From Haloarculaceae archaeon (GTDB lineage Archaea > Halobacteriota > Halobacteria > Halobacteriales > Haloarculaceae): DNA of 36,255 nucleotides. The DNA is taken from assembly GCA_018609945.1 (NCBI GenBank), contig JAHENO010000110.1, positions 1 through 36,255 of the forward strand. Direction: 5' to 3'. Of the stretch, positions 33,538-36,255 are shown piece after piece (the stretch's first letter is position 1; each line of letters starts with the position of its first letter). The notes below the pieces were generated by a model. It saw nothing but the letters and a program-made list of their open reading frames with translations, ran no database searches and had not been told where the DNA came from. Position numbers and translations under genes: made by a program.

Positions 33538-35270
33538 CCGAGGAGGGCGCTCGCCTGTCGGAACTGGCCAAACGGCGTGGCTTCTTTTTCCGGACGGCGG
33601 CGGCCTACGGCGGCGTGGCCGGCTTCTACACCTACGGCCCGCAGGGTGCCACGCTCAAGGACAACGTCGAGGCCGCCTGGCGGGACCGCTTCGTGACCCG
33701 CGAGGGCCACATGGAGGTCTCCTCGCCGGACGTGATGCCCGAGGCCGTCTTCGAGGCCTCGGGGCACCTCGATGGCTTCGACGACATGCTCGTCGACTGC
33801 CCCGAGTGTGGCGCGAGCCACCGCGCCGACCACCTCGTCGAGGACGCGACCGACGTCGCCGACGCCGAGTCCATGTCCCCCCAGGCAGTGGGCGAACTCA
33901 TCGCCGAACACGACATCGCCTGTCCCGCCTGTGGCGTCGCGCTCGCGGGCGAACCCGTCGAGGAGTTCAACCTCATGTTCGAGACGACCATCGGGCCCGG
34001 ATCGGGGTCCGCGGGCTATCTGCGGCCCGAGACCGCCCAGGGCATCTTCGTCGAGTTCCCCCAGCTCGCCGAGTACGCCCGCAACCAGCTACCCTTCGGC
34101 GTCGCACAGATCGGCGACGCCTACCGCAACGAGATCAGCCCGCGGAAGGGGCTGGTCCGTGTGCGGGCGTTCACGCAGGCCGAACTCGAACACTTCGTGG
34201 ATCCCGAAGAGGACGAGCCGCCCATCGAGCGCGTCGCCGACGTGACGCTGCCGCTGTACTCCGCACAGGCCCAGCAACACGGCGGCGAGGTTCGGGAACT
34301 GACCGTCGGTGAGGCCATCGAGGAGGGCGTCGTGGCCAACGACTGGATCGCCTACTACCTGGGCGTCGCGACGCCGTGGTACGAGCGGATCGGCGTCGAC
34401 ATGGACCGCTTTCGCTACCGCCAGCACCTCCCCGGGGAACTGGCCCACTACGCCGCCGACTGCTGGGACGCCGAAACCGAGGTCGACGGCGACTGGATCG
34501 AGGCCACGGGCTTCGCCACCCGGGCCGACTACGACCTCGCGAAACACGCCGAGCACTCCGGCGAGGACTACTCGGTGTTCAAACAGTACGACGAACCCAT
34601 CGCGGTCGAGCGGCCGACGGTCGACCCGGACATGAGCGTCCTGGGACCGGAGTTCGGGGGCGCAGCCGGGGAGGTCGCCGACGCCCTCCGGTCGCTGGCC
34701 GAGCGCGATCCCGACGCCTTCGACGGCCAGGAGGTAACTGTCGAGGTCGACGACACGGCCCACACGGTACCCGTCGAGGCGACCGGCTTCGGGATCGAGG
34801 AAGTCACCGAGTCCGGCGAGCACGTCCGGCCCCACGTCATCGAGCCCTCCTTCGGCGTGGGTCGGCTCGTGTACACGGTGCTGGCACACTGCTACGAGAC
34901 GGACCTTGTCGACGGGGACGAGCGAACGTACCTCGCGCTCCCGCCCGAGATCGCGCCCACGACCGTCGGCGTCTTCCCGCTGATGGACAAGGACGGCCTC
35001 GGCGAGCGCGCCCGCGATGTCGAACGCGAGTTGCGGGCGGCGGGGCTGGCGGTCGCCTACGACGACTCGGGGGCCATCGGCCGGCGGTACCGCCGCCAGG
35101 ACGAGGTCGGGACGCCCTTCTGCGTGACCGTCGACTACGACACCCTCGACGACCACACCGTCACCGTCCGCGACCGGGACAGCACGGACCAGAAACGTGT
35201 CGCCATTGAGGGCCTGCCCGGGACGCTCCGGTCGCTCCGGGACGGCGACCTGGCGTTCGCGGACCTCTAG
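33534..35270 (+). CDS. glyS: Glycine--tRNA ligase (class II)
   Basis: LAKRRGFFFRTAAAYGGVAGFYTYGPQGATLKDN; FNLMFETTIGPGSGSAGYLRPETAQGIFVEF; RNEISPRKGLVRVRAFTQAELEHFVDP; VIEPSFGVGRLVYTVL. Confidence 0.95.
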   Translation: MTEEGARLSELAKRRGFFFRTAAAYGGVAGFYTYGPQGATLKDNVEAAWRDRFVTREGHMEVSSPDVMPEAVFEASGHLDGFDDMLVDCPECGASHRADHLVEDATDVADAESMSPQAVGELIAEHDIACPACGVALAGEPVEEFNLMFETTIGPGSGSAGYLRPETAQGIFVEFPQLAEYARNQLPFGVAQIGDAYRNEISPRKGLVRVRAFTQAELEHFVDPEEDEPPIERVADVTLPLYSAQAQQHGGEVRELTVGEAIEEGVVANDWIAYYLGVATPWYERIGVDMDRFRYRQHLPGELAHYAADCWDAETEVDGDWIEATGFATRADYDLAKHAEHSGEDYSVFKQYDEPIAVERPTVDPDMSVLGPEFGGAAGEVADALRSLAERDPDAFDGQEVTVEVDDTAHTVPVEATGFGIEEVTESGEHVRPHVIEPSFGVGRLVYTVLAHCYETDLVDGDERTYLALPPEIAPTTVGVFPLMDKDGLGERARDVERELRAAGLAVAYDDSGAIGRRYRRQDEVGTPFCVTVDYDTLDDHTVTVRDRDSTDQKRVAIEGLPGTLRSLRDGDLAFADL

Positions 35271-35305
35271 TCGATGGCGCGTCCCCGCCCGGAGCGTGAC
35301 CGCTG

Positions 35306-35932
35306 ATGGCCGACACAGGATCGGACGGCGAACCGATCGCGCGTGCCCGGGAGACGCTGGGCCGCGACGAGGTGGTCCGCCGGCTCGTCCACGCCAGCGG
35401 GACCGCCCTGCCGGCGCTGTACCTGCTCGGGCTGGCGACCTGGCTGCAGGTGACCGTCCTCTTCGCCGTGGGTGCAGTCGTTGCGCTCGTCCTGGAGGCG
35501 GTGCGCCTGATCGTTGGGCTGGACTGGCGGATCTACGACCGACTCACCCGGGAGTACGAGCAGGACAACCTCGCGGGCTACGCGCTCTACTTCCTCTCGA
35601 GTGCGCCCGTCGCGGCCGTGTTCGAGCCACGGGTCGCGGTGCCGGCCATCCTCATGCTGACGATCGCCGACCCGGTCAGCGGCCTGCTCGGGTCGGCCAG
35701 CGCCGACTCGGTCAAGGACGGGTGGGTCCTGCTGGCGGTCTTCGGCGTCGCGACGGGGCTGGCGGCCCCGTTCGTCCCGCCGGCCGCCGCGGTGCTGGGC
35801 GGGTTCGCCGCGACCGTCGCCGACGGCGTCAAGCCCGTCGTGTTCGGCTACGTCCTCGACGACAACCTCACCATCCCGCCAGCAGCAGCGGTGGCGATGA
35901 CCGTCGGACTGCAGTTCCCGCTGGTGGGCTGA
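35306..35932 (+). CDS. Dolichol/phytol kinase-like (cytidylyltransferase-fold) membrane protein
   Basis: EVVRRLVHASGTALPALYLLG; AIMLTIADPVSGLLGSA; GGFAATVADGVKPVVFGYVLDDNLTIPPAAAVAM resembles SEC59/VTE5 family motifs. Confidence 0.8.
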   Translation: MADTGSDGEPIARARETLGRDEVVRRLVHASGTALPALYLLGLATWLQVTVLFAVGAVVALVLEAVRLIVGLDWRIYDRLTREYEQDNLAGYALYFLSSAPVAAVFEPRVAVPAILMLTIADPVSGLLGSASADSVKDGWVLLAVFGVATGLAAPFVPPAAAVLGGFAATVADGVKPVVFGYVLDDNLTIPPAAAVAMTVGLQFPLVG

Positions 35933-35969
35933 GGGTAGCTTTACGTCTGAAGAGATGGATTGTAGCTCT

Positions 35970-36081
35970 CCCTAATCAAATACCAGATTTGATGGGTTTC
36001 TCTGATAATGACTGCTGTAGTTCATTACCGGATCGACCGCCCGACATCGTGCGGTCGACCTGGAAAATAGCTACAGCAGTC
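35970..36081. repeat. AT-richer intergenic element with several perfect inverted repeats
   Basis: ATCAAAT-ACCAG-ATTTGAT (35975-35993); outer GACTGCTGTAG (36010-36020)/CTACAGCAGTC (36071-36081) enclosing TCGACCGC (36033-36040)/GCGGTCGA (36051-36058). Confidence 0.7.
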
Positions 36082-36143
36082 TTTATGATACCGTGCGAGG
36101 TGTAGGGTGTGTATTCAGCACGCACCCCGTCAGCCAGGGCCAG

Positions 36144-36254
36144 TCAGAGTTCTTCGCTGACGTGTTCCCAGACCGAGCACCAATCTTCGACGGCGATGAA
36201 CCCCTCGACCCTCGCACAGGCACCCCACGTGTCACCGTTCTTATCCGGGATAAA
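36144..36254 (-). CDS. C-terminal fragment of an unknown protein (truncated by window end)
   Basis: Minus-strand translation FIPDKNGDTWGACARVEGFIAVEDWCSVWEHVSEEL*. Confidence 0.5.
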   Translation of the reverse strand, partial: FIPDKNGDTWGACARVEGFIAVEDWCSVWEHVSEEL

Positions 36255-36255
36255 C

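Noticed and set aside
35970-36081. Complete insertion sequence at the right edge
   Set aside because: No transposase ORF inside the repeats and no clear target-site duplication; kept only as structured element/MITE candidate

Overview
The window is GC-rich haloarchaeal chromosome with about 32 supportable protein-coding genes. The densest known block is a LysW-carrier arginine/lysine biosynthesis cluster: argG, argH, lysW, lysX, argC, argB, argD, lysK/argE, argF (about 15.4-25.1 kb). Other recognisable genes are a UppS-like cis-prenyltransferase divergent from a DUF92 membrane protein, GNAT acetyltransferases (one ArsN2-like), larE, a PsiE-like protein, an FAD-dependent oxidoreductase, a FbaB/ADH-synthase-like aldolase coupled to a DapA-family aldolase, purO, a 2'-5' RNA ligase-like protein, thrC, serA, a CBS protein coupled to glyS, and a dolichol/phytol-kinase-like membrane protein. 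A cell-surface cluster (10.6-15.1 kb) carries two paralogous extracellular domains, one fused to TM plus winged HTH and the other to a PGF-CTERM anchor. The strongest non-coding signal is a dispersed ~130-150 bp palindromic element: one copy near 9.37 kb, two copies in head-to-head inverted orientation inside the arg cluster near 22.75-23.02 kb, and a fragment near 3.96 kb. Its terminal stem sequences differ between copies but stay self-complementary. Further structured non-coding regions lie in the AT-rich islands near 215-400 and 35.94-36.09 kb. All family calls are from reading the translations; no database searches were run.
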